Both the position numbers and the translations under genes were made by a program. From positions 1-64,000 of the forward strand of contig CAMVMU010000001.1 in NCBI GenBank assembly GCA_947168655.1: a DNA stretch of 64,000 nucleotides, given 5' to 3'. The stretch's first letter is position 1. The number at the start of each line of letters is the position of its first letter. The stretch comes from an uncultured Oscillospiraceae bacterium (GTDB lineage Bacteria > Bacillota > Clostridia > Oscillospirales > Oscillospiraceae). Positions 50,918 to 59,681 of the stretch are shown one piece after another. The notes beneath the pieces were generated by a model, which was not told where the DNA came from, did not search any database, and saw only the letters and a program-made list of their open reading frames with translations.

Positions 50918-50965
50918 AATCTTCCCATGCTGTTCGCTGCCGTTATCTTCTGGATTTACTCAGTT

Positions 50966-51000
50966 GAAAAAGCCGGCGGAGAGATCTCCGCCGGCTTTTA
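50966..51000 (-). terminator. Terminator after the zinc-ribbon gene
   Basis: Minus strand AAAAGCCGGCGGAGA...TCTCCGCCGGCTTTTT, 14 bp after the stop at 51014. Confidence 0.9.
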
Positions 51001-51013
51001 GGGTGATTGACAA

Positions 51014-51442
51014 TCAGTCCTCGTCTTCCTCGTCGTCCTTAGCGGTGGCGTTGGCCAGATCACTCAGGTCAAACTCCAGCTTGGCGCCGCAGTTGGGGCA
51101 GACGACCTCGCCATCCTCCAGGACGGACTCGTCAAAGATGACCTCCTCCTCGCACTCGGGGCAGGTGGTGACGAAATACTCGTCATCGTCATCCTCGTCT
51201 TCCTCGTCCTCATCGTCGCTGGTCTCATAGAGGAACTCCTCCACGTCGTTGAGATCATCGCTGACGGCATCCAGGCCGTCCTCCAGATCCACGATCTCGT
51301 CCTCGATGTCCGCAAACTCATCGGCCATCTCGTCCAGCACGTCAACGATGGCCAGCAGCAGCTTGCCCTCCTTGGTGGACTCGTCCAGGTCCAGGCCCTC
51401 GGCCAGGCCCTTCAGATAGGCGACCTTTTCAGAAATTCCCAT
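51014..51442 (-). CDS. CD1247-type N-terminal domain protein with zinc ribbon
   Basis: 142 residues. The N-terminal helical part MGISEKVAYLKGLAEGLDLD and a very acidic coiled region (~50-95) precede a zinc ribbon of CPEC and CPNC pairs (~98-120). I recognise the N-terminus from Clostridia proteins annotated CD1247-like; the function is unknown. AAGGAG lies seven bases before ATG 51442. It is followed by a terminator and preceded by efp at 39 bp, so it may be co-transcribed with efp. Confidence 0.85.
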   Translation of the reverse strand: MGISEKVAYLKGLAEGLDLDESTKEGKLLLAIVDVLDEMADEFADIEDEIVDLEDGLDAVSDDLNDVEEFLYETSDDEDEEDEDDDDEYFVTTCPECEEEVIFDESVLEDGEVVCPNCGAKLEFDLSDLANATAKDDEEDED

Positions 51443-51481
51443 GTTCATACTCCTTTCCATTCCGTATGTCCGGTTGCTTCC

Positions 51482-52048
51482 TTACTTCGCGCGGCCCAGA
51501 TATTCGCCGGTGCGGGTATCGATGGTGATCCGGTCGCCGATGTTGATGAACAGCGGCACGCGGACTTCAGCCCCGGTTTCCACCGTGGCGGGCTTCAGAG
51601 TATTGGTGGCGGTGTTGCCGGCCAGACCGGGCTCGGTCTCAGTGACCTCCAGCTCCATGAAGTTGGGGCACTCCAGGCCGAACACGTTGCCCTTGTAGCT
51701 CAGCACCTTGCAGACGGTGTTCTCGGTGATGAATCGGAAAGCATCGCCCAGCAGATCCTTGCCCAGGGGGACCATGTCGAAGGTCTCCTGATCCATAAAG
51801 TAGTACAGATCGCCGTCCTGATAGCTGTAAGCCATATCCTTGCGCTCGATGAAAGCTTCCTCGAACTTGGCAGTGGGGTTAAAGGACGTCTCCGTCACGC
51901 CACCGGTCACGATGTTCTTCATCTTGGTGCGGACAAAAGCGGCGCCTTTGCCGGGCTTGACGTGCTGGAACTCCACGACCTGCATGATCTTGCCCTCGTA
52001 CTCGAAGGTCTTGCCGTTTCTGAATTCACCGGCGGTAATAGTTGCCAT
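51482..52048 (-). CDS. efp: Elongation factor P
   Basis: 188 residues, three OB-like domains. The tip loop [10 protein letters not shown] holds the modifiable Lys34. The C-terminus has [19 protein letters not shown]. It rescues ribosomes stalled at proline runs. AGGAGG precedes ATG 52048; the long extension upstream to 52153 is rejected. Its neighbour pepP is a frequent partner of efp in Firmicutes. Confidence 0.98.
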   Translation of the reverse strand: MATITAGEFRNGKTFEYEGKIMQVVEFQHVKPGKGAAFVRTKMKNIVTGGVTETSFNPTAKFEEAFIERKDMAYSYQDGDLYYFMDQETFDMVPLGKDLLGDAFRFITENTVCKVLSYKGNVFGLECPNFMELEVTETEPGLAGNTATNTLKPATVETGAEVRVPLFINIGDRITIDTRTGEYLGRAK

Positions 52049-52196
52049 ATTCTCGTTCCTCCTGTATGTGTGAGGAAACTCCCATTTCCTCGGATTGATA
52101 GTGTGCGCCCATTCGGACGAGCTTATTCTACATGATGCTTTTCTGTTTGGCAAGGGTTTTTCCCGGATTTTTTACCAAATTTCCCGGGTTTTTCCC

Positions 52197-53261
52197 TTAC
52201 AGAATGATCAGAGACTTGTCGGCCAGAGCCAGATCGGTGACACCGTTTTCCTCCACAACGATCACATCCTCGATTCGGACGCCGAAGCGCTCGGGCAGAT
52301 AGATGCCCGGCTCGGCAGAGATCACCGCGCCGCAGGGCAGGGGCTTGTCGTTGGTGGGGTTGGCGTTGGGGGCCTCATGGATTTCCACGCCCACGCTGTG
52401 GCCGAAGCCGTGGCCGAAGTACTGGCCGTAGCCGGCTTTGGCGATATAGTCGCGGGCAGCGCCGTCCACCGCAACGCCGGTGACGCCGGCCTTGGCGGTG
52501 GCGATACCGGCCAGCTGGGCCTGCAGCACGATGTTGTAGACCTCTCTCTGCTCGTCACTGACCTGGCCCAGGGCAACGGTGCGGGTCATATCGGAGCAGT
52601 AGCCCTGGTAGACACAGCCGAAGTCCATGGTGATGAACTCACCCTTGCGGATCTTCTTCTCAGAGGGAACAGCGTGGGGCATGGAGCCGTTGGGGCCGCT
52701 GGCGATGATGGGGTCGAAGGACATGCGCTCGGCGCCGTAGCGCAGCATGAGATACTGCAGACGGGCGGCGATCTCCTGCTCGGTCTGACCCTCGTGGATC
52801 TCCTGCAGCAGGTCGTTCAGTGCCTTCTCAGAGATGCGCTGTGCGCCGGTCAGGCGGCGGATCTCCTCAGCGTCCTTCACGCCGCGCAGCTCCGTCATCA
52901 TGGCGGAGGCGGGCAGCAGCTCGCAGTGGAGGGCATCCTGATAGGCACGGAAGGAGGCGACGCTCATGGTGGCGTCCTCGAAGCCCACCTTCACGGCACC
53001 GGTCTTGGCAAGCGCCTCGTTGATCCATGCGGTAAAGGGCTTGGCGCGCTCGATCATGCCGATGGTTGCGCCGCTGATCTGACGCTCGGCAGCCTCGATG
53101 TAGCGGGAATCGGTGAAGTAGAAGCTGCCGCCGCGGGTCACCAGTGTTACGCCCTCACCGTGGAAATACGTGGCCCAGAAGCAGTTGGGGTCGCTGGTCA
53201 GCAGCATGGCGTCCAGTCCGTTGCGCTCCAGCGCGTTTTCGATGCGATCGAGATGGTTCAT
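52197..53261 (-). CDS. pepP: Xaa-Pro aminopeptidase (M24 family)
   Basis: 354 residues. A creatinase-type N-terminal domain (~1-125) precedes the pita-bread metallopeptidase domain. Metal ligands are visible in MDFGCVYQGYCSDMTRT (two Asp), FGHGFGHSVGVEIHE (His), AEPGIY (Glu) and RIEDVIVV (Glu). It removes N-terminal residues before proline. Its ATG overlaps the yqeG stop (four bases). Confidence 0.95.
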   Translation of the reverse strand: MNHLDRIENALERNGLDAMLLTSDPNCFWATYFHGEGVTLVTRGGSFYFTDSRYIEAAERQISGATIGMIERAKPFTAWINEALAKTGAVKVGFEDATMSVASFRAYQDALHCELLPASAMMTELRGVKDAEEIRRLTGAQRISEKALNDLLQEIHEGQTEQEIAARLQYLMLRYGAERMSFDPIIASGPNGSMPHAVPSEKKIRKGEFITMDFGCVYQGYCSDMTRTVALGQVSDEQREVYNIVLQAQLAGIATAKAGVTGVAVDGAARDYIAKAGYGQYFGHGFGHSVGVEIHEAPNANPTNDKPLPCGAVISAEPGIYLPERFGVRIEDVIVVEENGVTDLALADKSLIIL

Positions 53262-53761
53262 TTCTTGTTCCTCCTGTTCAAATTCTTAAACGGCTCCTGC
53301 ATGGCATGCAGTGCCTTTTGCAACAGTGTTTTCGGTCCGCCCAGCGGCTCCACCATCAAAGCCCGGGAGCCGTTGAAATGGGCGCAGAGAACGTCCGTCA
53401 GAAGCTTGTCGCCCAGCATGGCGGTCTCCCCTGCCGTGACGCCGGCCTTGTCCATGGCCCGGCGGAAGCCGCCGGCAAAGGGCTTGCCGGCATGACCCAC
53501 ATAGTCGATGCCCAGATCGCGGCAGAAGGCGTCCACCCGGGCGGGGCTGCGGTTGTTGGAGAGGATCATGACGCACACGCCGCCGCGCTTCATCCCGGCG
53601 ATCCAGCGGCGCACCGCCTCATCCGGGATGCGGACGCTCTTAGGCGCCAGGGTGTAGTCCAGGTCGCACAGCAGCAGCTTTACGCCCAGCCGGTTCAAAT
53701 GCTCCGGTGTGATCTCCTCATACGACCGGAACAGGTGATCCGGTACCAGGGAAAAGCGCAT
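53258..53761 (-). CDS. YqeG family HAD-IIIA phosphatase
   Basis: 167 residues. HAD motifs: LCDLDYTLAP (I, with nucleophile Asp), ILSNN (II), the Lys in HAGKPFAGG (III) and MLGDKLLTDV (IV). The missing cap domain marks class IIIA, YqeG type. The related mitochondrial enzyme dephosphorylates phosphatidylglycerol phosphate, which would fit the nearby cardiolipin synthase, but this is inferred. Confidence 0.92.
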   Translation of the reverse strand: MRFSLVPDHLFRSYEEITPEHLNRLGVKLLLCDLDYTLAPKSVRIPDEAVRRWIAGMKRGGVCVMILSNNRSPARVDAFCRDLGIDYVGHAGKPFAGGFRRAMDKAGVTAGETAMLGDKLLTDVLCAHFNGSRALMVEPLGGPKTLLQKALHAMQEPFKNLNRRNKK

Positions 53762-53836
53762 ATTCGTCCGTCTCCTCTCATATATCCGATTGTATAGTGT
53801 ATCATTCTTTTAACCGGAAAACAAGGGGGAATCGCC

Positions 53837-54595
53837 ATGGAGCGCTATCTTGCCGCCGCGCCGGAGCTTCTCAATCGGGCCGGACAGTTCAGCCTGCCGG
53901 TGGCTCATGCCGCCTACCGCGTCGATCCCGCGGGGCGGCTGGCTGTTCGGGGCCTGCCCCAGCAGGTGCGAGGCGGCCTTATGATGCTGTCCGACCGGGA
54001 GATGCCCGCCGCCATGTCGCCGGACGTCCTGTGCCGGGATATTGTGCAGGAGTGCCAGCGGCGGGGCTACGGCGGCGCGGTTCTGGATTTTGAGGGTCCA
54101 CCCTCCTCCCTGTTCATCCGGCTGATGCGGATGCTGGAGGAGGAGCTTCATAAAAGGCAAAAACGGTTGTTCGTGCCGGAACTGTGGGGGAATCACGCCA
54201 GGACGGCAACGATTCTGATCTGCACGGCCATCTCCGGCGGCACACTGCGCGGACGGCTGGAGGAGGCTGTGCGAAAGTATGCGTCCCGGCCATTGGCGCT
54301 GGACTGTCAGCGGCTGGCCATGGATTTCCTGCTGCCCTCCCCCAACGGCGAGGGCTCGCCTTTGACAATTCCGCAGCTGACGCGGCTGAGGCAGGGACAC
54401 ACCGCTTACTTCTCCCCTGACCTTTGCGCAAGGTACTTCACCTACCGCACCAGCGCCCACACACACTTTGTGCTTTTCGATGATGCCGACACACTGCGCC
54501 GCAAGCTGGCACTGGGGGCGGAGCTGGGGATCGGCACTGCCTTTTTCATGCTGCCGGAGGTGGACGATCTGGGTTCGGAGCTGTTTGGGCGGTGA
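53837..54595 (+). CDS. Uncharacterised protein, possible TIM-barrel (GH18-like) fold
   Basis: 252 residues, rightward, alone. The alternating beta/alpha order, GGAVLDFEGPPSS (strand ending in D-x-E) and a terminal FFMLPEVDDLGSELF resemble a glycoside-hydrolase-18-like barrel of the YaaH/SleL type, but the DxxDxDxE signature is incomplete. There is no signal peptide. AAGGGGG precedes ATG 53837. It may be a degenerate or spore-related relative; confidence in the fold is low. Confidence 0.7.
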   Translation: MERYLAAAPELLNRAGQFSLPVAHAAYRVDPAGRLAVRGLPQQVRGGLMMLSDREMPAAMSPDVLCRDIVQECQRRGYGGAVLDFEGPPSSLFIRLMRMLEEELHKRQKRLFVPELWGNHARTATILICTAISGGTLRGRLEEAVRKYASRPLALDCQRLAMDFLLPSPNGEGSPLTIPQLTRLRQGHTAYFSPDLCARYFTYRTSAHTHFVLFDDADTLRRKLALGAELGIGTAFFMLPEVDDLGSELFGR

Positions 54596-54603
54596 GGTCT
54601 TTC

Positions 54604-54660
54604 GTTTTGCCCCTCATCCGTCTGCCCTTGGGGCAGCCACCTTCCCCCCGGGGGGAAGAC
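54604..54660. repeat. Dispersed intergenic repeat, copy 1
   Basis: GTTTTGCCCCTCATCCGTC, then a GCCC..GGGC stem, CCACCTT and CCCCCCGGGGGGAAG. A diverged copy occurs at 57761-57822. Confidence 0.6.
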
Positions 54661-54760
54661 TTATGAAAAAGAGAAAGAGCCATCTCGTTTGAGATGGCAC
54701 TCATGAGCCATGAGGCCCATGAGTGCGCAAGCTCCATTATGGAGCTTGCAATCATCAAAA

Positions 54761-54790
54761 GTAAAGAGGGGACTCCCATCCCCTCTTCAC
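54761..54790. repeat. Short palindromic repeat, copy C
   Basis: GTAAAGAGGGGA-CTCCCA-TCCCCTCTTCAC followed by AATCTCCCCATGC. One arm has an A in place of G compared with copy B. Confidence 0.85.
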
Positions 54791-54840
54791 AATCTCCCCA
54801 TGCGTGCTGAGCCCCCCTCACTTCTATGGCAAAGCATATA

Positions 54841-54871
54841 GAAAGAGCCATCTCAAATGAGATGGCTCTTC
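54841..54871 (-). terminator. Terminator after rpsU
   Basis: AGAGCCATCTC-AAAT-GAGATGGCTCT with T-rich flank on the minus strand, seven bases after the rpsU stop. Confidence 0.82.
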
Positions 54872-54877
54872 ATGGGA

Positions 54878-55063
54878 TCAATAATAACGCTTGTTCCGGT
54901 TCTTGCGGGCGGCCTCGGACTTCTTGCGGCGCTTGACGCTGGGGCTCTCATAGCACTCTCTCTTCCGGACCTCTGCCAGAACGCCGGCCTTGGCGCAGCT
55001 CCTCTTGAAACGCTTCAGAGCGCTGTCCAGGCTCTCGCCTTCCTTGACATGTACTTCGGACAT
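54878..55063 (-). CDS. rpsU: 30S ribosomal protein S21
   Basis: 61 residues. [20 protein letters not shown] followed by the very basic [21 protein letters not shown] is the S21 signature. GGAGGG precedes ATG 55063. Single-gene transcript with its own terminator. Confidence 0.97.
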   Translation of the reverse strand: MSEVHVKEGESLDSALKRFKRSCAKAGVLAEVRKRECYESPSVKRRKKSEAARKNRNKRYY

Positions 55064-55198
55064 CTATTTTCCCTCCCTCCGATATACCCGGCTCGATCCA
55101 GGGTACTCAGTAAGAGTCATTGGACATGACTAACGGATGTATTATACAAGCCATGTTCAGCCTTGTCAAGGCGTTTTTTCAACTTTTCCTTGAAAATC

Positions 55199-57706
55199 TC
55201 ACTTGGCTGGCTTGACGATGAGGTTCACCAGCTTGTTCTTCACCAGAATGGTCTTGATAAGCTGCATGCCCTCCGTGCCCTTCTTCACCTTGTCCAGGGC
55301 CATGGCAGCGGCAACTACCGTCGCCTCGTCACTGTTCAGCGGCACCACCACGGTGCCCTTCAGCTTGCCATTGATCTGAACGGCCATCTCCACCTCGGCG
55401 TCGATGGTTTTTGCCTCGTCGTACTTGGGCCAGGGCATCTGCATGGCCATCTTGCCGTACTGGGCGGCAAAGCCCATGTTCTCCCACATCTCCTCGGCCA
55501 TATGGGGCACGAAGGGGCTGAGCATGAGAATGAGCTGCTCCAGGTCGCCCTTGGACAGGCCGTTTCCGTAAAACTCGTTGACCATGGCCATGAGAGCGGC
55601 GATGGCGGTGTTCAGCTTCAGCTCGTCCAGGTCGGAGGTGACCTTCTTGATGGTCTTGTGGATGAGGGACTCGTTCTTTTTAGACAAGCCCGCCTCGTCG
55701 GTGGCCATATCCTGCAGATTGAAGCAGCGGTCCAGGAACCGCTTGGAGCCCTTTACCGCCTCATCGGACCAGGTGGCGGTCTTTTCAAAGTCGCCGATGA
55801 ACATGATATAGAGGCGCATGGTGTCGGCGCCGTAGGCCTTCACCACGTCGTCGGGGTTCACCACGTTGCCCAGGGACTTGGACATCTTCACCGCCGGGCG
55901 CAGGGCCTGGTTGCCGTACTTGGCGATGAGGGCCTGCTTCTCCTCCTCGGTCTCCACGTTGCCCACATAATGGGGGTTCTTGCCCAGGATCATGCCGTGG
56001 CTGGTGCGCTTGGCATAGGGTTCCTCGGTGTGGACCACGCCGATGTCGTAGAGGAACTTGTGCCAGAACCGGGAGTACAGCAGGTGGAGTGTGGTGTGCT
56101 CCATGCCGCCGTTGTACCAATCCACCGGGCCCCAGTACTCCTCCGCCTCCCCGGAGACGGGGGCTTTGTCGTTGTGGGGGTCCATATAGCGCAGGAAGTA
56201 CCAGCTGGAGCCGGCCCACTGGGGCATGGTATCAGTCTCCCGCTTGGCGGGGCCGCCGCAGCAGGGGCAGGTGGTATTGACCCAATCGGTCATCTTGGAG
56301 ATGGGGCTCTCGCCGTCGTCGGTGGGCTCGTAGCTGTCCACCTGGGGCAGCATCAGCGGCAGCTGATCCTCAGGAACGGGCACCCAGCCGCACTTGGGGC
56401 AGTTGACCAGGGGGATGGGCTCGCCCCAGTAGCGCTGGCGGGAGAACACCCAGTCGCGGAGCTTGAAGTTGACCTTCTCCTTGCCCCAGCCCTGTTCCAC
56501 GGCGTATTTTTTCATAGCCGGGATGGCCTCCTTGACGCTCATGCCGTTGAGGAAGCCGGAGTTCACCATGATGGCGGTGTCGTCCTTGGCGACGAACGCC
56601 TCCTTGGTGATGTCGCCGCCCTTGACCACCTCCACGATGGGCAGGCCGAACTTGGTGGCAAACTCCCAGTCGCGCTGGTCGTGGCCGGGCACGCCCATAA
56701 CGATGCCGGTGCCGTAGCCCATGAGCACATAGTCGGAGACGAACATGGGCACCACCTTGCCGGTGGCGGGGTTGGTGACCTCCACGCCCTGGAGGCGGAC
56801 GCCGGTCTTGTCCTTGTTCAGCTCACCGCGCTCAAAGTCGGACTTGCGGGCGGCCTGGGCCTGATAGGCGGCCACCTCGTCCCAGTTGGCAATGCGGTCC
56901 TTCCACTCCTTCAGCAGCGGGTGCTCCGGGGAGATGACGGTATAGGTGACGCCGAACAGGGTGTCGGCGCGGGTGGTATAGACGGTGACCGGCTTTCCCA
57001 TATTGGTCTGGAAGGTGACCTCCGTGCCGGTGGAGCGGCCGATCCAGTTGCGCTGCTGGAGCTTCACCCGCTGGATGAAGTCCACATCGTCCAGATCGTC
57101 CACCAGTCGGTCGGCGTACTTGGTGATGGCCAGCATCCACTGGCTCTTCTCCTTGCGGATCACCGGGCTGCCGCAGCGCTCGCAGACGCCCTCCACCACC
57201 TCTTCGTTGGCCAGCACGCACTTGCAGCTGGTGCACCAGTTGACGGGCATGGTGGCCTTATAGGCAAGCCCCCGCTTGAACATCTGCAGGAAAATCCACT
57301 GGGTCCAGCGGTAATAATTGGGGTCGGTGGTATCCACCACCCGGTCCCAGTCGAAGCTGTAGCCAAGCATCTTCAGCTGGCGGGTGAAGTTCTCGATGTT
57401 CCGCCTGGTGACAATGGCGGGATGGATGTGGTTCTTGATGGCGAAGTTCTCCGTGGGCAGGCCGAAGGCGTCAAAGCCGATGGGGAACAGCACGTTGTAG
57501 CCGTCCATCCGCTTTTTGCGGGCGATGATGTCCAGAGCGGTGTAGGGACGGGGATGGCCCACGTGGAGGCCGGCGGCGCTGGGATAGGGGAACTCCACCA
57601 GCGCATAGAACTTGGGGCGCTTGTCCCCGGTCACGGCGGCGTAGGGCTTGGTCTGCTCCCACCGCTCCTGCCATTTTTTCTCGATGGCGGCAAAATCATA
57701 CTTCAT
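55199..57706 (-). CDS. leuS: Leucyl-tRNA synthetase
   Basis: 835 residues, class I. The HIGH motif appears as HVGHPRPY (~48-55) after FPYPSAAGL. The zinc-like insert CTSCKCVLAN...CERCGS follows, then the editing domain (TTRADTLFGVTY), and KMSKSLGN near the C-terminal third. It charges tRNA-Leu. Preceded by a T-box leader and a near-consensus promoter. Confidence 0.98.
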   Translation of the reverse strand: MKYDFAAIEKKWQERWEQTKPYAAVTGDKRPKFYALVEFPYPSAAGLHVGHPRPYTALDIIARKKRMDGYNVLFPIGFDAFGLPTENFAIKNHIHPAIVTRRNIENFTRQLKMLGYSFDWDRVVDTTDPNYYRWTQWIFLQMFKRGLAYKATMPVNWCTSCKCVLANEEVVEGVCERCGSPVIRKEKSQWMLAITKYADRLVDDLDDVDFIQRVKLQQRNWIGRSTGTEVTFQTNMGKPVTVYTTRADTLFGVTYTVISPEHPLLKEWKDRIANWDEVAAYQAQAARKSDFERGELNKDKTGVRLQGVEVTNPATGKVVPMFVSDYVLMGYGTGIVMGVPGHDQRDWEFATKFGLPIVEVVKGGDITKEAFVAKDDTAIMVNSGFLNGMSVKEAIPAMKKYAVEQGWGKEKVNFKLRDWVFSRQRYWGEPIPLVNCPKCGWVPVPEDQLPLMLPQVDSYEPTDDGESPISKMTDWVNTTCPCCGGPAKRETDTMPQWAGSSWYFLRYMDPHNDKAPVSGEAEEYWGPVDWYNGGMEHTTLHLLYSRFWHKFLYDIGVVHTEEPYAKRTSHGMILGKNPHYVGNVETEEEKQALIAKYGNQALRPAVKMSKSLGNVVNPDDVVKAYGADTMRLYIMFIGDFEKTATWSDEAVKGSKRFLDRCFNLQDMATDEAGLSKKNESLIHKTIKKVTSDLDELKLNTAIAALMAMVNEFYGNGLSKGDLEQLILMLSPFVPHMAEEMWENMGFAAQYGKMAMQMPWPKYDEAKTIDAEVEMAVQINGKLKGTVVVPLNSDEATVVAAAMALDKVKKGTEGMQLIKTILVKNKLVNLIVKPAK

Positions 57707-57760
57707 GTGGTTGCTCCTTTATGTGTAAATGGTTAATACTTGACAGTTGTTGGGGAGTCC

Positions 57761-57822
57761 GTTTTCCACCTCGTCCGTCACGGCCTGCGGCCGCACCACC
57801 TTTCCCTCAAGGGGAAGGCTGA
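57761..57822. repeat. Dispersed intergenic repeat, copy 2
   Basis: GTTTTCCACCTCGTCCGTC, a GCC..GGC stem, CACCACCTT, CCCTCAAGGGGAAGGCTGATG. It aligns with 54604-54660 and lies between the leuS start and the T-box terminator. Confidence 0.55.
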
Positions 57823-57830
57823 TGGAAATG

Positions 57831-58075
57831 AAAAAGCCCCTGGCCGGAGTCTCCGGTCAGGGGCGTCATGTCAGATCACGCGGTACCACCCTGCTTCGCC
57901 GCATAATACGGCCTCACATGCGCCGGTAACGGGGCGCGGTCCGTTCCGCCCTGTTCAGGCGGAAGACTCCGGGGCCAGTACAGACAGGCTTCTCCGCCGG
58001 CTCGCACCTTACCGCCGGCTCTCTTGAGGCAGAATGTCCCGTCCTTTTTCCCTTCATCGTCGTTAACTCGATAAC
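57831..58075 (-). ncRNA. T-box riboswitch leader of leuS
   Basis: Minus strand shows AAGAGAG and GGTGCGAGCCGG of stem I, the diagnostic AGGGTGGTACCGCG, and the terminator GCCCCTGACCGGAG/CTCCGGCCAGGGGC followed by TTTTT. CUG triplets in the specifier region (GTCTGTACTGG) are consistent with leucine; the exact codon is not fixed. Confidence 0.93.
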
Positions 58076-58081
58076 GTATCT

Positions 58082-58110
58082 ATTTTATGTGGTGCGGATG
58101 GTTTTGTCAA
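58082..58110 (-). promoter_or_regulatory. Promoter of the leuS T-box transcript
   Basis: TTGACA (58105-58110), 17-bp spacer, TAAAAT (58082-58087), directly after the stop of the NadD-YqeK-RsfS gene. Confidence 0.85.
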
Positions 58111-58117
58111 GGGGTGA

Positions 58118-59680
58118 TTATTCCTTCTCCCCCAGGATGCCCGTCAGGTCCACCTGCTTGCCGTCGCGCCACAGGTGCTCCAGGCCGTAGAACTGGCGGT
58201 TCTCGGCGTTGAACACGTGGACGGCGATGCAGCCGTAGTCCAGCAGGACCCAGGTGCCGCCGCGGTAGCCCTCCCGGTGCAGGGGTTCCTCCCCCGCCTG
58301 CTCGTGGAGCTCCTTCTCCACGTTGTCACCCAACGCGTTGATCTGGGTGTTGCTGGAGCCGGTGGCGATGACAAAATAGTCCGCCAGCGTGGTGAGATCA
58401 GTGATCTCCAGCACCTGGATGTCCCGGGCTTTCTTGTCGTCCAGGGCCTTGGCGGCCATGATGGCCAGCTCTTTGGGTGTCTTCATGGTGTGTCCCCCGT
58501 TCTTCAGTAGATAATCCCGCGCCTCGCGGGTGTTTTTATGGATCGGATTGCCCATCTCCTCCATCTCTCGGATGGTCATTTCAAGGCCCATCAGCAGCCC
58601 CGCGTCCAGATCGGCGCGGACGGTCTGCCGCAATTCCTCCACGCCGGGAAAATCGCGGGTGGGCTCGATATAGTCGGCGAGATAGATGACCTTCTCCAGC
58701 AGCGTCATGTCCGGCTTGCCGGTGGTGTGCCAGAGAATGGCGTTATAAACCGCGTCGCTGACGCCGAACACGTCACGTGCTATGGCGGCGCCGGTTTTGC
58801 TGTGTAAAAGTTTCAAGGCCCTGCGCTCCAGATCGTCCAGCTCAATGCCGTAGTGCTCGCATAGCTCCAGCTGCTCCTCCAGGTCCAGCTTTTTGGTGCA
58901 GTCGTGGAGCAAAGCGGCAATGCGCGCCTCCGTGACGTCGGCGCCGTACTGCCTGGCAAGGCGCACAGCCTCAGCCTCCGTACCCAGCACGTGGGGCATC
59001 CGCTTGGGCTTGAGGTAGCTCAGCGCGATGGGCCGCAGCTCCTCCGGCGTCAGGTGCTTCAGGTCGCAATCTGTACCGTATAGCTGTTGGCGCAAAATGT
59101 AGCCGTAAACAGCCTCCGGCAGCATATCCTTTCCGCCTCCGCCGGGCAGAGCGCCGCGGACCTCCGTGGAGCTCAGTTCGATGACCTCCCGGTTGTCCAC
59201 GGTGGCGACGGTAGCGCCGTAGGTCTCCTCCAGATACGCCTTCTGTGCGGCGAAGGCGGCGTCCTCGTCCCCCTCCACGCGGCTGAAAGCGCCCACGTTC
59301 ACCAGCGATAAGATCACCTCCGGCTCGTGCCACGTGTGGAGGCTCAGAAACATGTCCGAGCCCATCAGCAGCCACAGCTCGTCGTCCGGATACTGCTGGC
59401 GCAAAGCCCGAAGGGTGTCACTGGTATAGCTTTTTCCTGTTCTGCGCAGCTCAATGTCAAGGACTTCCGCCTTACACTCCAGCTCCGCGGTTGCCAGCAC
59501 CGTCATCTCCAGCCGCTGGGTTGGAGAGGCGCTGCCCTCCGGCAATGCCTTGTGAGGCGGCACGTTGGCAGGAACCAGCAGCAGCTTGTCAAGGCCCAAC
59601 TGCTCCACGGCAGCCCGCGCCGCGGTGAGGTGGCCCCGATGAATGGGGTTGAAGGTGCCCCCGTAGATGCCGATCCGCAT
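58118..59680 (-). CDS. nadD: Three-domain fusion: NadD - YqeK (HD) - RsfS
   Basis: 520 residues with three complete family domains in one frame. Residues 1-~200 are nicotinate-nucleotide adenylyltransferase (GIYGGTFNPIHRGHL, ISSTEVR-like ELSSTEVRGAL), making deamido-NAD. Residues ~210-395 are an HD hydrolase of YqeK type (LLHDCTKK, ILWHTTGK, YLADYIEPTR), which cleaves Ap4A in Bacillus. Residues ~399-520 are ribosomal silencing factor RsfS (VLEITDLTTLADYFVIATG, DYGCIAVHVF), which binds L14 and blocks subunit joining. These are three separate adjacent genes in most Firmicutes. An internal ATG at 58486, preceded by GGGGGA, could also yield free RsfS. It lies one base after yhbY. Confidence 0.94.
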   Translation of the reverse strand: MRIGIYGGTFNPIHRGHLTAARAAVEQLGLDKLLLVPANVPPHKALPEGSASPTQRLEMTVLATAELECKAEVLDIELRRTGKSYTSDTLRALRQQYPDDELWLLMGSDMFLSLHTWHEPEVILSLVNVGAFSRVEGDEDAAFAAQKAYLEETYGATVATVDNREVIELSSTEVRGALPGGGGKDMLPEAVYGYILRQQLYGTDCDLKHLTPEELRPIALSYLKPKRMPHVLGTEAEAVRLARQYGADVTEARIAALLHDCTKKLDLEEQLELCEHYGIELDDLERRALKLLHSKTGAAIARDVFGVSDAVYNAILWHTTGKPDMTLLEKVIYLADYIEPTRDFPGVEELRQTVRADLDAGLLMGLEMTIREMEEMGNPIHKNTREARDYLLKNGGHTMKTPKELAIMAAKALDDKKARDIQVLEITDLTTLADYFVIATGSSNTQINALGDNVEKELHEQAGEEPLHREGYRGGTWVLLDYGCIAVHVFNAENRQFYGLEHLWRDGKQVDLTGILGEKE

Positions 59681-59681
59681 A

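Larger units (their letters stand above)
54596..54840. other. Repeat-rich intergenic region before rpsU
   Basis: No gene seen. It is packed with palindromes: CTTCCCCCCGGGGGGAAG (54640-54658), GAGCCATCTCGTTTGAGATGGC, ACTCATGAGCC...GGCCCATGAGT, GCAAGCTCCATTATGGAGCTTGC and the short palindromic repeat copy C. The GAGCCATCTC stem is echoed by the rpsU terminator. Confidence 0.7.
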
